Origin: Candidatus Altimarinota bacterium
GTDB lineage: Bacteria; Patescibacteriota; Gracilibacteria; BD1-5; UBA6164
NCBI GenBank assembly: GCA_024710565.1
Contig: JANJUN010000006.1
Coordinates: 1-45,139 of the forward strand
Length of the DNA: 45,139 nucleotides
Reading direction: 5' to 3'
This document shows, piece after piece, positions 18,639 through 29,405 of the stretch. The notes below the pieces were generated by a model. That model ran no database searches, was not told the DNA's origin, and saw nothing but the letters and a program-made list of their open reading frames with translations. The position numbers were made by a program, and so were the translations under genes. How positions within the stretch are numbered: the first letter of the stretch is position 1; each line of letters starts with the position of its first letter.

Positions 18639-19340
18639 TTAGCAAATAAAATTTTTATTAAATTCTATTTTTACACATCTAAAAATTCCATTTAAGTCTT
18701 TGAAATATTCAAATTTTAATCATAAATCAGATAAATATTGCCAGGAATAATCATATTGATCAAATCCTATCTCAATAAAGAGGACTATATTCAAAAACTT
18801 CTTTGTTTTTTGTAATTCAAGTATTTGTCATATAAGTCTTTCATACATTTCAAATCCTGTTTTTTCTCATCAAAATAATGCTATATGTGGTTCATTATCA
18901 AGGACCTCTTGGTCCATATTTCCAATATCTCCATTTTTTATATATGGAAGATTCGCTGTTATAAATAAATTTTGTGCTGATTGGAGAGAAAAACTTGGGG
19001 AAAAAATTATTTCCAGTAAATCTGATTGAAAAAGTTGGGCCTTATTTTGAATATTATTTTTGACTATATTTATATTTGCTACTTCCAAAGCTTCTGTTGA
19101 AATATCGAGTCATATGGCTTGCTTAAAAGCATCCTGAATATTTTTCACCACTGCGGTTAAAATAGCAGAACTTCCTGTTCCAACATCTATAAACACCGTC
19201 TCTTTATGAGAAAAATGCTTGGATAATTTTATAACCTGATCGACTAAAATTTCTGTGTCATTTCTTGGAATAAGTACTCTTGTATCAACATAAAATGGAA
19301 GTGAATAAAATTCTTCATTGTCTGGGTAATTAATTTTCAA
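18639..19340 (-). CDS. prmC: PrmC/HemK-like protein N5-glutamine methyltransferase, short form
   Basis: The frame gives about 233 residues of a Rossmann methyltransferase: 'VLIPRNDTEILVDQ' as in PrmC, SAM motif I 'FIDVGTGSSAILTA' (about 52-65) and motif IV 'ITANLPYIKNGD', where PrmC has NPPY. PrmC methylates the GGQ glutamine of release factors. The N-terminal helical domain (about 80 residues) is absent. No ATG is available upstream; TTG 19338-19340 is the best start, overlapping the end of the ABC permease (stop 19330). The NLPY change keeps Asn, Pro and Tyr. With UGA sense, RF2 is expected to be absent and RF1 would be the only target. Confidence 0.75.
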
Positions 19341-20091
19341 ATTTTTTTCTATTAAATATTAAAATAGTAAAAAATAAAACTAACACTAAGTATAAAATAC
19401 TATATATGATATTTTGAACAAAAAATGAAGGTGAAAATTCTATAAAGCTTCCAATATAATCTTTTGTATTTAATGCTTCAAAAGGAGGAAATAAAAGTTG
19501 TAATATTTTTCAAAATACCTCTAGAAATACTATTTGTGTCCTCATTATAAGGTCAAGCAAAAGGCTAAAAGTATGACTTACAAAATAAATCATTATAGAC
19601 ATAACTATAGTCAAAATATTAGACATAAAGGTTGATAAAAAGAGAACAATTGCAATTAAGATAATAAGTTTGAGAAAAATAAATACGAGTGAAAAAAGAA
19701 TAAGTGATTCTATTTGAATACCTTTAAAAAATAATACAATAATATATAAAAACGATTGTAACGCTATTATGAGAAAAATAATCATCGCGAATCACAAAAA
19801 TTTTCATAAAATAAATTCATATCTTTTAATCGGCTTTGAAAGGATGAGAAAAATAGTTTTTCCTTCGATTTCTTTAAATAAGAGCTGACTTCCAACAAAT
19901 AATACTCCTATAAATCAAAATATTTCTATCATAGCAATTCAAAAATCCGTAATTACTTTTAAATCATCTCCAATAGTCAATTTTCCGAGCGAAATAGAAA
20001 AAATAATAAATAGAAAAGCAAATACCAAAATCAAATAAAGAAATTTATTTCTCACGATTTCTTTAAAGGTGTTCAGTGCAATATTAAACAT
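19330..20091 (-). CDS. ABC-2 type transporter permease
   Basis: The 253-residue protein has six or so hydrophobic segments and starts 'MFNIALNTFKEIVRNKFLY', the usual beginning of ABC-2 permeases (a helix with TFKEILRNK, then TM1). 'FKEIEGKTIFLILSKPIKR' between TM2 and TM3 is also typical. Such permeases work with a separate ATPase to export lipids, polysaccharides or drugs. No ABC ATPase gene is adjacent in this window, so the partner must be elsewhere. It overlaps the prmC-like start by 11 bp and follows fmt closely. Substrate unknown. Confidence 0.75.
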
Positions 20092-20115
20092 ACTTAATAT
20101 AGTTAATAAAATAAT

Positions 20116-21084
20116 TTAAAATGATCAGATAAAGTTATATTCTAAAAAATCTCTATTTCCATTTACAAAATCCTTTATACTCATTTCTTTTTTTCATTCA
20201 AGTTTTACTCTCTTCAAAATAAGAATTCCCTCCTTGCAAAGAATTCAAATGGAGCTTTTTCCATGGTCTTCAAACTCAACGACATCTCACAGATGAAAAT
20301 CATCATCAAACATCATATCATTTTCCTCAAAAAAACAATCGGTTATATCGAGTTTTTTTTCTTTATAGTACGTATAAATTCATGGCCAAGGAGTATAGGC
20401 TCTAAATGTATTATATATATCTAAAACCGTTTTATTTTCAAAATCTATTTTTCCATCTTCTTTTTCGATTTTTTTACAATAGCTCGCTTTACTAGAGTCC
20501 TGAGGAGTTGCTTTTATACTTCATTTCATAATAGATTGTAGTGTATTGGTCAGCAAATTCGCTCAAATATTTTCAAATTTTTTAAAAATATCTGGAGTTT
20601 TATCTGTTATTTCTATTGGAACCTCTTGAATAGATAAAATATCCCCCTCATCCATCCCCTCTGACATATACATAATAGTGAGTCCTGTTTTTTTATCTGC
20701 CTTTTTCAAACTTTCTTGTATTGGAGAGGCTCCACGATATGCTGGTAAAATACTTCCATGAATATTGATACATCCATATTTTGGAATTTGTAAAATTTCT
20801 TTAGGAATAATTTTTCCATAAGCCACAACCACTATAAAATCTAAATCTAAAGCCTTTAATATATCAAAAAAATCGTGATTATTTCTTAAGGTATCTGGTT
20901 GTAAAATATCTCATCCTTTTTCTAAAATAAGACTCTTTACTGGTGTAGAGGCAAGTTCTTGCTTCCTACCAAATGGTTTATCTGGTTGTGAAACAACCAG
21001 TTTGACATCAAATTCTTTTTTTTCTAAAATATTTGATAAAATATTTTTAGAAAAATCTCCAGTTCAAAAAAATGCTATTTTCAT
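20116..21084 (-). CDS. fmt: Methionyl-tRNA formyltransferase
   Basis: The 322 residues match Fmt: N-terminal 'KIAFFGTGDFS', 'VVVAYGKIIPKEIL', the formyl-transfer block 'CINIHGSILPAYRGASPIQ' (about 108-126; Asn, His and a later Asp active site), 'EGMDEGDIL', then an OB-like C-terminal domain (about 215-322) with 'FRAYTPWPGIYTYY'. It formylates initiator Met-tRNA using 10-formyl-THF, whose one-carbon unit can come from GlyA, encoded a few genes upstream. The G of FFGTGDF is written TGA. Full length. Confidence 0.95.
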
Positions 21085-21090
21085 ATTATT

Positions 21091-21759
21091 TTACGGGGTT
21101 AGTGTTAATTGGACTTGGGCTCACTCATTACTCTCAAAAGTAAGAATAAGCGGTCCTGAGATAGTTTGTCCAGTATGGGTAAGAAATTGTCTTTTTTGTC
21201 CAATATTATTTTTTATGAGAATTCCTGTATAGCTCTGAGACTGAGAACGAATTTCGGATAGGTGTATTTTACTCTCTTTTTTTATTTGACTATAATGAGA
21301 AACATATATCGGATTTAAAAGACTTTCTTCATGATACGTTTCTATTTTATAATGAGAATATTGTGAAAAATCATATTCATAATTTTGACTTCCTGAATGA
21401 GAAAAAACAAGAAGTTCTTGAGCAAAAATATGGGAAGTATCTGTTCCTGTTGCGGTTTGAATGTATCATGTATAGGATTGAAAATCAAGTATTTTTTGTG
21501 TATTGGGTAAATAATTTTTATTTACCGTATAAAAATACAATTCTCCTAAAAAGAGTGATATTTCATAATCACTAAATTGCTTAGTTAGTTTTTTTTCTAA
21601 ATCTTCTAGATTGTCTCTAAAGAAAGTTAATTCCTCATTTACAGATTGTATTTCAAAATTTTTTCCAAATCAAGAAAGAGCAAATATACTTACTATTGAG
21701 AGTATTGCGATTGCCACCAAAATTTCAACAAAGGTAAATCCAAGTTTATTTTTTTTCAT
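21091..21759 (-). CDS. Type IV prepilin-like protein
   Basis: The 222 residues begin MKKNKLGFTFVEILVAIAIL: a short basic leader, the prepilin peptidase site after Gly 7, Phe at +1 and Glu at +5, then a hydrophobic helix. The rest is a Ser/Thr/Tyr-rich globular part (about 35-222) with no cysteine pair. This is a pilin or minor pseudopilin of the type IV pilus/competence class. PilB and PilO-like genes at the end of the window, plus comEC and comF, support a working pilus-based DNA uptake system. It overlaps the preceding transferase gene by 14 bp. Confidence 0.85.
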
Positions 21760-22807
21760 ACTTTAAAAACTTAGCAAGTATTCTTGGGAAAAATATAACA
21801 AAAAATATCATAAAAACAAATAAAAGTATTTTTCAAGTCTTATCTAAAAATAAAGAACTCACTCAAAATAAAAAAGAAAATGTAAATAAAAAAGTGAGTA
21901 CTTGATTTTTTGTCCATCATAAATCAAGAAGTCTGTGATGAAGATGGGTAAAATCTCAGGAAAGTGGATTTTTTTTATTTTTTATTCTCGTTACAATCAC
22001 ATAGATAGCATCGATAGCATATATTCCAAATACGACTAAAACCGTGGCTATTTTTCCTCAAGAAATGATGGCTAAACTCGCTAACATAAATCCTAGAAAC
22101 ATGGTTCCACTATCTCACATCAAAATTTTTTCCTTAAAATCAAAGTAAAAAAATGGTATTAAAATAGCGATTAAAATAGTCGTAATCGATAAAATAAATT
22201 TCGCATTTTCTATTCATCCACTATATTCATCCGTAAAATAGAGTTTTCCTCAGAGTAAAAATAAAACAAAAAAACTAATAATAGACAACCCAGAAGTATT
22301 TCCCTGAATTCCATCCGTCCAATTAAGTGCATTAAATATAAATACAAACCAAAAAATAGTAAACAAAAGAGAAATAACATAGATTTTATACTGAAAAATT
22401 TCTATAAAAAAAGAATCCAAATCTATAATTCATCCAAAAATATTACTAATATATCATACTTTTATAGCCGTTAAACCAATAATCGCTCCAATAATAATCT
22501 GTATACAAAGCCTAATTTTAGGGCTAATATTAAGCCTATCATCTATAAAACTTACAAACGTGATAATTCCTCAAAAAAACCATAAAAGATATAATTTATA
22601 ACTTAGAGGAATAAAAATAAAACTTAAAATAAAAAATGAAATAAAAAAAATTATTCCCATACCATACGGAATCGGAGCTCTTTTTTTCTTGTATTTTCAA
22701 GGATTATCTAAAATATGGAAATGGATAAAAATTTTTTTTATCACTAAAATAGTGAAAAAAGAAGTCACTATTGATACCAAAAAGAGAAATAATATATCTA
22801 TTATCAT
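21746..22807 (-). CDS. Undecaprenyl-phosphate sugar-1-phosphate transferase (WecA/TagO/MraY family)
   Basis: The 353-residue polytopic protein has the family's cytoplasmic motifs: 'RAPIPYGMGIIFF' (P-Y-G-M-G), 'FIDDRLNISPKIRL' (DD), 'FNALNWTDGIQGN' (N..N.DG..G), 'GDSGTMFLGF' and 'HLHHRLLD'. Members move a sugar-1-phosphate from a UDP-sugar to undecaprenyl phosphate, starting peptidoglycan or cell-surface glycan. The DD..NW.DG..HR pattern is closer to WecA/TagO (GlcNAc-1-P) than to MraY, which would be about the same length; the donor is inferred. About ten TM helices; many glycines are TGA. It overlaps the next upstream gene by 7 bp. Confidence 0.85.
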
Positions 22808-23484
22808 AAATATTTTTTAATATTTTTAAAATAAAATATAAAAACCGTCAGCGGAAGCAGGAAAAAAGAAATATCTATTCCTTTTATATCTGCTATGAGA
22901 AAAGAATTATAGGTCTCTATTCCCGATGATACGAAAATAAAAAATATCGCTACCAAAGATCAAAAATATTTTATTTTTTCGTCATTTATAGATAAAAATG
23001 CTGCAAAGAGTATAAATCAAATTATTTGTAAATAGGCTCAAAAACCATGAATAATATCAAAATACATATATCCTCATATAATAAGAATTCCAAGTCAAAA
23101 TATAGTTTTATAATTGAATATTTTTTGATTTGATTTTTTTATATCAAAATATGCTTTGAGAGAACTCATTCAAAACACTATTTGAGAAATAAGGTAGTTT
23201 AGCTTCCCATTAAAAATAAATGCGTAGATTGAAATAATAGTAAACGTTGCCATACTTAAAATCTGATATATTCCTCATTTTTTCTTATCATTTTGTGCAT
23301 AATAATCTCACATCATCATCATAAAAATATCTCCTAAAAAATGAAGAAAAAATACAATAGTTATTTCAAAAATATTTCCCGTATTTGTATATCAAATAAT
23401 AAAAATACAAATAAAAAATATTATATAAATCCGCCCATTTTCAACTGAAAATTTTTTTATTTCTTGGAAAAATCTACTCATCAT
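22801..23484 (-). CDS. Hypothetical polytopic membrane protein (227 aa)
   Basis: Family not recognised. The 227 residues have a short cytoplasmic start (MMSRFFQEIKKFSVENGR) and about seven hydrophobic helices with a central short basic loop (FDIKKSNQKIF). It could be a small transporter or a sensor; no motif decides. It overlaps the deaminase-like gene by 11 bp at the start and the transferase gene by 7 bp at the end, so translation of the three may be coupled. Two adjacent ATG codons are possible starts (23484 or 23481). Confidence 0.7.
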
Positions 23485-23959
23485 AATCAAAAGATAAATC
23501 ATTATATTCTTGTGTATTATAAACACAAAATCCTTTTTCTTCCCACAAAACAAATTCACTTATTCAAACATCTAATGCGGATTTGCTACATATCGTACAA
23601 TAGGGGTTTCCTGATCTTTTTGGAGTCTCATTTTCATCTAAGCGAATAAAATAAAGTCTTGATCACAATATTTTTTCTCAATTATTTTTTAATGCATCAA
23701 AAATAGCTCTTTGTTCGGCATGAATACAGCAAGTTTTATCAGTTACTTTTTTATGGTACATACTTTTTTCGCAACTACATCTTCTTTGAGATTCTAGAGA
23801 GTTTGGTGGAGAGTTGTATCATTTTCCAATTATTTCCCCATTTTTGAGAAGAATCGCTCCACATTTACTGCGAGTGCAGGTTGCTTTTTTTGCTTCTTTT
23901 ATAAGTATTTTAAAAAAGGGTTGAAAAGCTATTTCTTCTATTTTATCTAAAAAATACAT
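23474..23959 (-). CDS. Cytidine/deoxycytidylate deaminase-like zinc protein (ComEB/dCMP deaminase family)
   Basis: The protein has 161 residues. It keeps the deaminase zinc site: 'CIHAEQRAI' (His ligand and catalytic Glu, about 84-92) and 'PYCTICSKSA' (a PCxxC variant with both Cys). It also has extra cysteines in the loop CTRSKC and RRCSCEK, as in dCMP deaminases. The likely reaction is dCMP or dCTP deamination toward dUMP, feeding thymidylate synthesis; GlyA just upstream provides the methylene-THF that thymidylate synthase would use. Substrate is from family resemblance only. Confidence 0.85.
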
Positions 23960-23965
23960 ATTATT

Positions 23966-25264
23966 TTATTTATAAATCGGAAATTTTTTACAAAGTTCTA
24001 AAACTTCTCACTTTAAAACTTTTAATTTATTTTTTAAATTTTCGTTTTCAAATATTTCCATATTTGATTTATCTTCAACGGTTGAATTATATCATTTTGC
24101 TTCTTTAGTTGCTTGTATTGCTTCAGTAAAAATTCTCGCTATCATTTTCATTTCATTTTGCATCATGCCTCTCGTTGTTGCTGCTGGAGTTCAAACTCTT
24201 ATTCAGCTTGGATCAAGTGGTTTTCTTGGATCATACGGAATCATATTTTTATTCGTCGAAAGACCTACTAATTCTAAAGCTTTTTCAGCTTCTTTTCAAG
24301 TTAATCAAAAACTAGAAAAAACATCAACTAAAATCAGGTGATTATCCGTTCCGTTTGATACTATTTTAAATCCGGCATTCATAAGCTCTGTAGCTAAAAT
24401 TTTTGCATTTTCTACTACATTTTTAGCATACACTTTAAAACTTGGATCTAACGCTTCTTTGAAAGCTACTGCTTTTGCTGCAATAAGGTTTTCATGTGGC
24501 CCACCTTGAACTCATGGAAAAACAGCTCTTGCTATTTGTTGAGCAAATTTTTCTTTTGACATAATAATAGCTCATCTTGGTCATCTGAGAGTTTTATGAG
24601 TTGTGGTTGTAACAACATCACAATAAGGCACTGGATTTTCTAAAACTCATCCAGCAACTAATCACGCAATATGCGCTATATCCGCCATTAAAACAGCTCA
24701 AACTTTATCAGCAATGCTTCTAAATCTTTTCCAATCAAGACTTCTAGGATAAGCTGAAAATCATGCTAAAATCATTTGTGGTTTGTGCTCTAAAGCAAGT
24801 CTTTCCACTTCGTCCATATCAATAATTTCTGTATCTTTATTGAGAGTATAAGGAATGATTTCATACAATAACCCTGAAAAATTGAGAGGATGTCCGTGAC
24901 TGAGGTGTCCTCCTTGATCAAGAGATAAACCTAAAACTTTATCTCCTGGTTTTAACACTCATAAATAAACGGCTAAATTTGCTGGACTTCCTGAAAGTGG
25001 TTGAACATTCACATATTCTGCTCCAAAAAGTTCTTTGGCTCTATCTATAGCTAACTGTTCAATTTGATCAATAAATTCTTGTCCGGCATAATATCTTTTT
25101 CCAGGATATCATTCTGAATATTTGTTGGTTAAAATACTTCCATTTGCTTCTAGAACATCGCGTGAAACGTAATTTTCAGACGCAATGAGTTCTATTTCTT
25201 CGTCTTGTCTTTTTGATTCTTTTTGTATTAAATCAAATAAAACTTTATCATTTTCTTGTAACAT
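23966..25264 (-). CDS. glyA: Serine hydroxymethyltransferase
   Basis: The product is 432 residues, normal length. It interconverts serine and glycine with THF/5,10-methylene-THF and uses PLP. Seen: '[14 protein letters not shown]' (about 23-36), '[15 protein letters not shown]', '[14 protein letters not shown]', '[12 protein letters not shown]' and the Schiff-base lysine in '[13 protein letters not shown]'. Glycines are often TGA, e.g. in YAGQ and GVQGGPH. The ATG at 25264 yields the standard N-terminus (a short leader then [17 protein letters not shown]). A weak minus-strand promoter (TTGCAT/TATAAT, 25406-25380) lies upstream. Confidence 0.97.
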
Positions 25265-25434
25265 AGGTGGATAATTTAAAAAATAAAAAATAGATTTTTT
25301 CTTCTATTTTTATCAAAAAATAATAAGTTTTGTTATAAAAAAATAGTTCATATTTTTATAGATATCAAATATTAAAAACATTATATAGAAAATACTTTGA
25401 ATGCAAAAAAATAACAAAAATTAAAGCTTAAAAT

Positions 25435-25462
25435 TTGACAAAATATTTTATTTCAATATAAA
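25435..25462 (+). promoter_or_regulatory. Promoter TTGACA-N16-TATAAA before the SD-led secreted peptide
   Basis: A consensus TTGACA (25435-25440) is followed after 16 bp by TATAAA (25457-25462). The next features downstream are a strong SD and the ATG at 25547, giving a leader of about 75 nt. Confidence 0.6.
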
Positions 25463-25546
25463 CAACTCCGTCAATCCTATCTTTTGTTTTAAAAAAGCAG
25501 ATGGTATGTGAATGACATTTTAAATTAACTTGAAAAGGAGTTCATC

Positions 25547-25708
25547 ATGCAGAAAAAAGCCCTCGCCATTGCGATTGCTGCTATTGCCATCGGTGCTCAA
25601 GCCTGAGCTGTGCAAGTAGGGTCCCCCTACTGAAACGAATTTTCTTCAACCAAAAGCCTTCTGAGGCCCCCGACAATGTCGGGGTTTTTCTTTTTAAAAA
25701 ATCGATAG
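25547..25708 (+). CDS. Small SD-led peptide with signal sequence (19 aa standard code / 53 aa code 25)
   Basis: AAGGAG lies 6 bp before the ATG. The first 19 codons encode MQKKALAIAIAAIAIGAQA, a textbook signal peptide with an AxA cleavage site. Codon 20 is TGA. Under code 25 the frame goes on with GAVQVGSPYGNEFSSTKSL and runs through a terminator hairpin to TAG at 25706. Under the standard code it would stop at 25606. Codon use in the signal part is G+C-richer than in neighbours. It has its own promoter and terminator, so it is probably expressed; which end is right cannot be told from the sequence. Function unknown. Confidence 0.5.
25667..25690 (+). terminator. Terminator of the SD-led peptide gene
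   Basis: CCCCGAC (25668-25674) pairs with GTCGGGG (25678-25684) around AAT and is followed by TTTTTC. It falls inside the code-25 reading of the small gene. Confidence 0.75.
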
Positions 25709-25727
25709 AAATTTCTATCGATTTTTT
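25696..25727. terminator. Perfect 16-bp palindromic terminator between convergent genes
   Basis: AAAAAATCGATAGAAA and its exact complement (25696-25711 / 25712-25727) form a bidirectional terminator. It stands 4 bp before the stop of the S41 protease gene on the minus strand and just after the SD-led gene on the plus strand. Confidence 0.75.
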
Positions 25728-25730
25728 ATT

Positions 25731-27107
25731 TTATTTTTGTGTGCTTCCTGTTCAAATTTTTACTTGACTCCCTGTTTGTGATAATTCCGGATTTTCCTTT
25801 TTGTATTCTTCAACGACTAATCCTATATTTCCAAGTTTAATAAATTTTTTTAATACTTCTTTTGCTGTTTCTAGTTGTCTGTCATAAGGAACAAAATCCT
25901 CTTCTTTTCCAGGTTCTGGAGTATAATCTTCTTTTTTAAAACTTACCTTTATATCTGGTTCAATCCCATTATGATCAATTGAATAATCTTTTGGAGTATA
26001 CCATTTTGCAATAGTAAGTTTTACCATACTTCCATCTGAAAGATTAAATGGTTGTTGTACTGATCCCTTTCCATATGATTTCTCTCCAACTAAAATAGCT
26101 TTATTATAATCTTTTAATGCTCAAGCGGTTATTTCTGAAGCTGATGCTGAGTTTTCATTGATAAGCACGACTATTTTTTTATCAAAAATAGTTCCAGAAT
26201 TTTCACTATAATAACTATTATTTAAAATACTGTCTTTATATTTTGTAGTAACGAGCGGTTTTCCATTTTCTATAAAATAAGAAAGTATCTCAACAGCACT
26301 ATTTAAATACCCTCCTCCATTATCTCTCAGATCTATAATAATCCCTTTTACAGTATCATCATTGAAAGATTGAAGCATTTCTAAAAATTCTCTTGAGGTA
26401 TTTTCTCAAAACATATTTAAGGTAATATATCCTATTTCCTCATCCTTCATATCAAGAGTATCAACCGATGGAATTTTAATTTTATCTCTTTGTATTTCTT
26501 TTATTAAAAAATCACTTTCTCAAGAACGAATAATTTTTAGAGTTACTGTGGTACCTGCTGGTCATTTTATATGATTTACTGCCTCTGTAGAAGAAAGTTC
26601 TTTGAGATCAACTCCATTTGCTTCTACTACTATATCTCATTTTAAAATCCCATTTTGAAGCGCTGGTGAACCTTTTAAGACTCTATCAACCACAATTCAA
26701 AGTTCATGCTTATTGATAACCGCTCCGATTCCTTCAAAATCTCCATTTAAAGTATTTTCAAATTCTTTGGTAACTTCTGGAGTCATAAATTCAGAAAATT
26801 TATCTCACAGTGATTTCACAAAACCATCTATTACTCCATATTGTAAATCTGTTTTATTTATTTCATCAGAAGAATAATAATTTTGAGAAACTATATTATA
26901 TACTTGCCAAAAAAGTTCTAAATCTAAATCCTTTTTTAAAAATTTATCTTGTATAAAAGTATCGACTATATTTTTTGATGGAGTTTCTGGTTGATCTGGT
27001 ATAAATATTTCTTTATTTTCAGAAAGGTAAAAACCCAGTGAAAAAGATGTTAAAAAAATGAGAAAAAATAGTAAAAATCTATTTGAATTTTTATTTTGGT
27101 CTGACAT
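25731..27107 (-). CDS. ctpA: C-terminal processing peptidase (S41 family)
   Basis: The product is 458 residues. It has an N-terminal membrane anchor or signal (about 10-27), a helical region, a PDZ domain (about 115-200, 'GIGAVIN..LGIVVDRVL..SPA'), then the protease core with 'GYITLNMFGENT', 'GIIIDLRDNGGGYL', the nucleophile Ser in 'NENSASASEITAG' (about 325) and the general-base Lys in 'GEKSYGKGSVQQ' (about 343). It should trim C-termini of envelope proteins. A flexible acidic C-terminal tail ends the protein. It is monocistronic, with its own upstream space of 311 bp. Function from family. Confidence 0.95.
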
Positions 27108-27418
27108 ATTTTATATCTATTGTTAAATAATATTTCACAAGTTTATAATACTGATTTACTCATTAAACACAAGTCAATTTAAAAAAAATATTATTGTAAA
27201 AAAAATGTTAATATTTTTTAATCTCTTATAGAAGCCATTAAAAAATACTTTTTATTTTTTAATCGTATATTTTATAAATTTTAGTGTATTTTTACTTATA
27301 AAAAGTTTTTCACAAAATTTATTATTACTACTACTATTATATATTTATATATTAAATAATTTGTAATTAAAGAAAAAATGTGGTAAAATGTTAAAAATTA
27401 TTTTATAAAGCGTATCAT
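27108..27418. promoter_or_regulatory. Divergent intergenic region between ctpA and the unknown membrane cluster
   Basis: The region is over 80% A+T and has no frame of interest. On the plus strand TTGTAA (27361-27366), a 17-bp spacer ending in TGTGG and TAAAAT (27384-27389) form an extended -10 promoter for the 27419 gene. The spacer end and -10 start (AAAAAATGTGGTA) are identical to those of the promoter at 42258. No terminator is seen. Confidence 0.5.
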
Positions 27419-27730
27419 ATGATTTTAAATATTTTTAAGAAATACTCTGAAAAATCAAAAAAGAAAAAAATTATTTCCACCATTATTGAAAATCTCAATA
27501 TAAATGAAAAACAAAAAAAACTCTATTTAGATAGTTTAGATTTTTTAGATGAAATTTGACTGGATAAACTCTATAAAAATTTAGAAAGTTTTATGGGAGA
27601 AGTAGAAAAAACGCAAATCGAAGATATTTCCCGTGAAAGTTTTTCTAAAATAGCAGGTATGAGAAAAAAAGAAGTCGTAGAAAAACAAAAAGAAATAAAT
27701 AGTTTTTGATTTTTAATTAATAATTTATAA
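27419..27730 (+). CDS. Hypothetical protein (103 aa)
   Basis: Family not recognised. The 103 residues are Lys- and Glu-rich and helical, with a basic start (FKKYSEKSKKKKIISTIIEN) and 'MRKKEVVEKQKEINSF' near the end; no membrane segment. Two in-frame TGA codons. It is the first of four closely spaced genes (gaps of 3, 24 and 19 bp) driven by the promoter at 27361. It may be a soluble partner of the membrane proteins that follow. Confidence 0.65.
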
Positions 27731-27733
27731 TAT

Positions 27734-27985
27734 ATGTCAGTAGAAAATAAAGAAATTGGGTGAAATAATACGCCAGATATAAAAAAATTATTAGAAAAAC
27801 AAGATATTGACTGAGCTTTATCTTGATTAGGAGAGATTTCAAATAAAACTATTGAAAATAAAGAGCAAGAATTAGCGGGATGTTTTGAAATAGCAGAATT
27901 TACTTCTCAATTAAATGAAAATGAAACCGATAGAATACAATCTATTCTGTCACAATTTTTAATTCCCCAAAATTTACCATCATAA
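27734..27985 (+). CDS. Hypothetical acidic protein (83 aa)
   Basis: Family not recognised. The 83 residues are acidic and helical (about 15-80) with three TGA glycines close together (IGGNN, DGALSGLG). One cysteine, no membrane segment. It starts 3 bp after the previous stop, so the two are probably translated together. Small size and acidity suggest an adaptor rather than an enzyme; that is inference. Confidence 0.6.
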
Positions 27986-28009
27986 TTTTATTTATAGAAT
28001 AAACAAAAA

Positions 28010-29386
28010 ATGAAAAATTTTAAAGTCCAAGTTTCTAAATGATTAGAAAAATATAATCTGATAAGAAAGGCTGAAAATGAAATTCTTTTGAAAGAAATGT
28101 TACATAAAGAATGATTTTGAATATTATCCATACAAACTATGGGGGATATTGAAGTGGACGGAAATAAATTTTACTTTGAAATTATTCAAAATGGAGAATT
28201 AAAATCAGGAACGATAGTATCTCAAGATCTTTTTAAGGCATTTTTAAAAATAAAAGACCAGTTAAAATACGATATTAAATATATTTATTCTCAAAAAGAT
28301 ACTTCTCTGCAAGAAAAAGAGAAAATTATGCATGAATTATACGAACAATACAGAATTTATCTTGATACGAATAAAAAACAAATTCAAAAAAAAGAAGAAG
28401 TAGAAAAAGAAAAAATTAAAGTAGTAGAAGAAATAAAAATAGAGGATTTTCAAATGAAAAAAGAACTCGATGAAGTGTATGAAATCATTTCTAGAGTAAT
28501 GGTAAAATTAAAATTTTTCATTGATATACCAGAAAATCAATATATTGATTTTCAAAAAAAAGAAAAATTAAAAGATATTTATAATACACTTATAAAATTA
28601 AAAAGTTCTACCAATATTACAAAATTAAGACAAATTGGAGAATTAGCATTGGCAAAAATAGGAGAATTAGAGTTAAAAATACTCGAATCAACCAAAAACG
28701 AAGAAGTAAAAAAATTATTATGAGAAACCAATAGGCTTTTAAAAGATGTGTGATCAAGAATGAGTTTTACTCCAAAAGAAAATGATATTTGATACTTACT
28801 AAAAACTTTTTTTCAAGATGTATTTAGCTTTTTAAAACCAAATACCCAAAAAAAGAAAAAATTTAGTGTCGATACTTCTTCCACGAGTTATTTAAAAACA
28901 AAACTTCTTATTGAAAAATATGAAAAAAAATTAAAAAACCTCACAAAAGAAAAACAAAAAAACTTTTTTATTTATATTATTCCTTCTAAGGAAAATGCTT
29001 CTTTAAAAGAAAATATTTATTTAAGAGAAAAGGTAATTAGACAAAATCTCATGATTTTAAAATCAAGACTTACCGGAAAAACCTATTCGTATACAAAAAT
29101 AGTAAAATGATATCATACATTTGTAGAAAAAGTATTAGCTATGGTCTCTTTTTTACAAACACCACTATTATTTTTAGTAAGTTTTTATTCATGATTTTTT
29201 TTACTTGCCAACGCAATGAATTTTTTATGAATTTATACTATGAGTATTAATTTTTATGGAATGTTTTATTTTTTATTTATCAATATAATATTTATTTTAC
29301 TTTCATTTGTGAGATGAATAGGAAGTTTAATTTTTAATATTGTAATTTTAAGTTTTTTGTTTATATTTTGAGTGATAAATTTTTAA
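28010..29386 (+). CDS. Large hypothetical protein with C-terminal membrane domain (458 aa)
   Basis: Not firmly recognised. Residues 1-75 form a small alpha/beta region (KVQVSKGLEKYNLIRKAENE .. EMLHKEGFGILSIQ) that resembles the N-terminal pattern of GspF/PilC proteins, where a short repeat region reads 'A.s..eA...L...G...l.I'. Residues 75-215 are a long charged helical part with probable coiled coil; residues 240-345 are basic and helical; residues 355-458 hold about four hydrophobic helices. A true PilC/GspF has another helix distribution, so the likeness may be superficial. The protein is probably anchored in the membrane with a large cytoplasmic part. Confidence 0.65.
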
Positions 29387-29405
29387 TCACTCATTTTTTT
29401 GTTTT

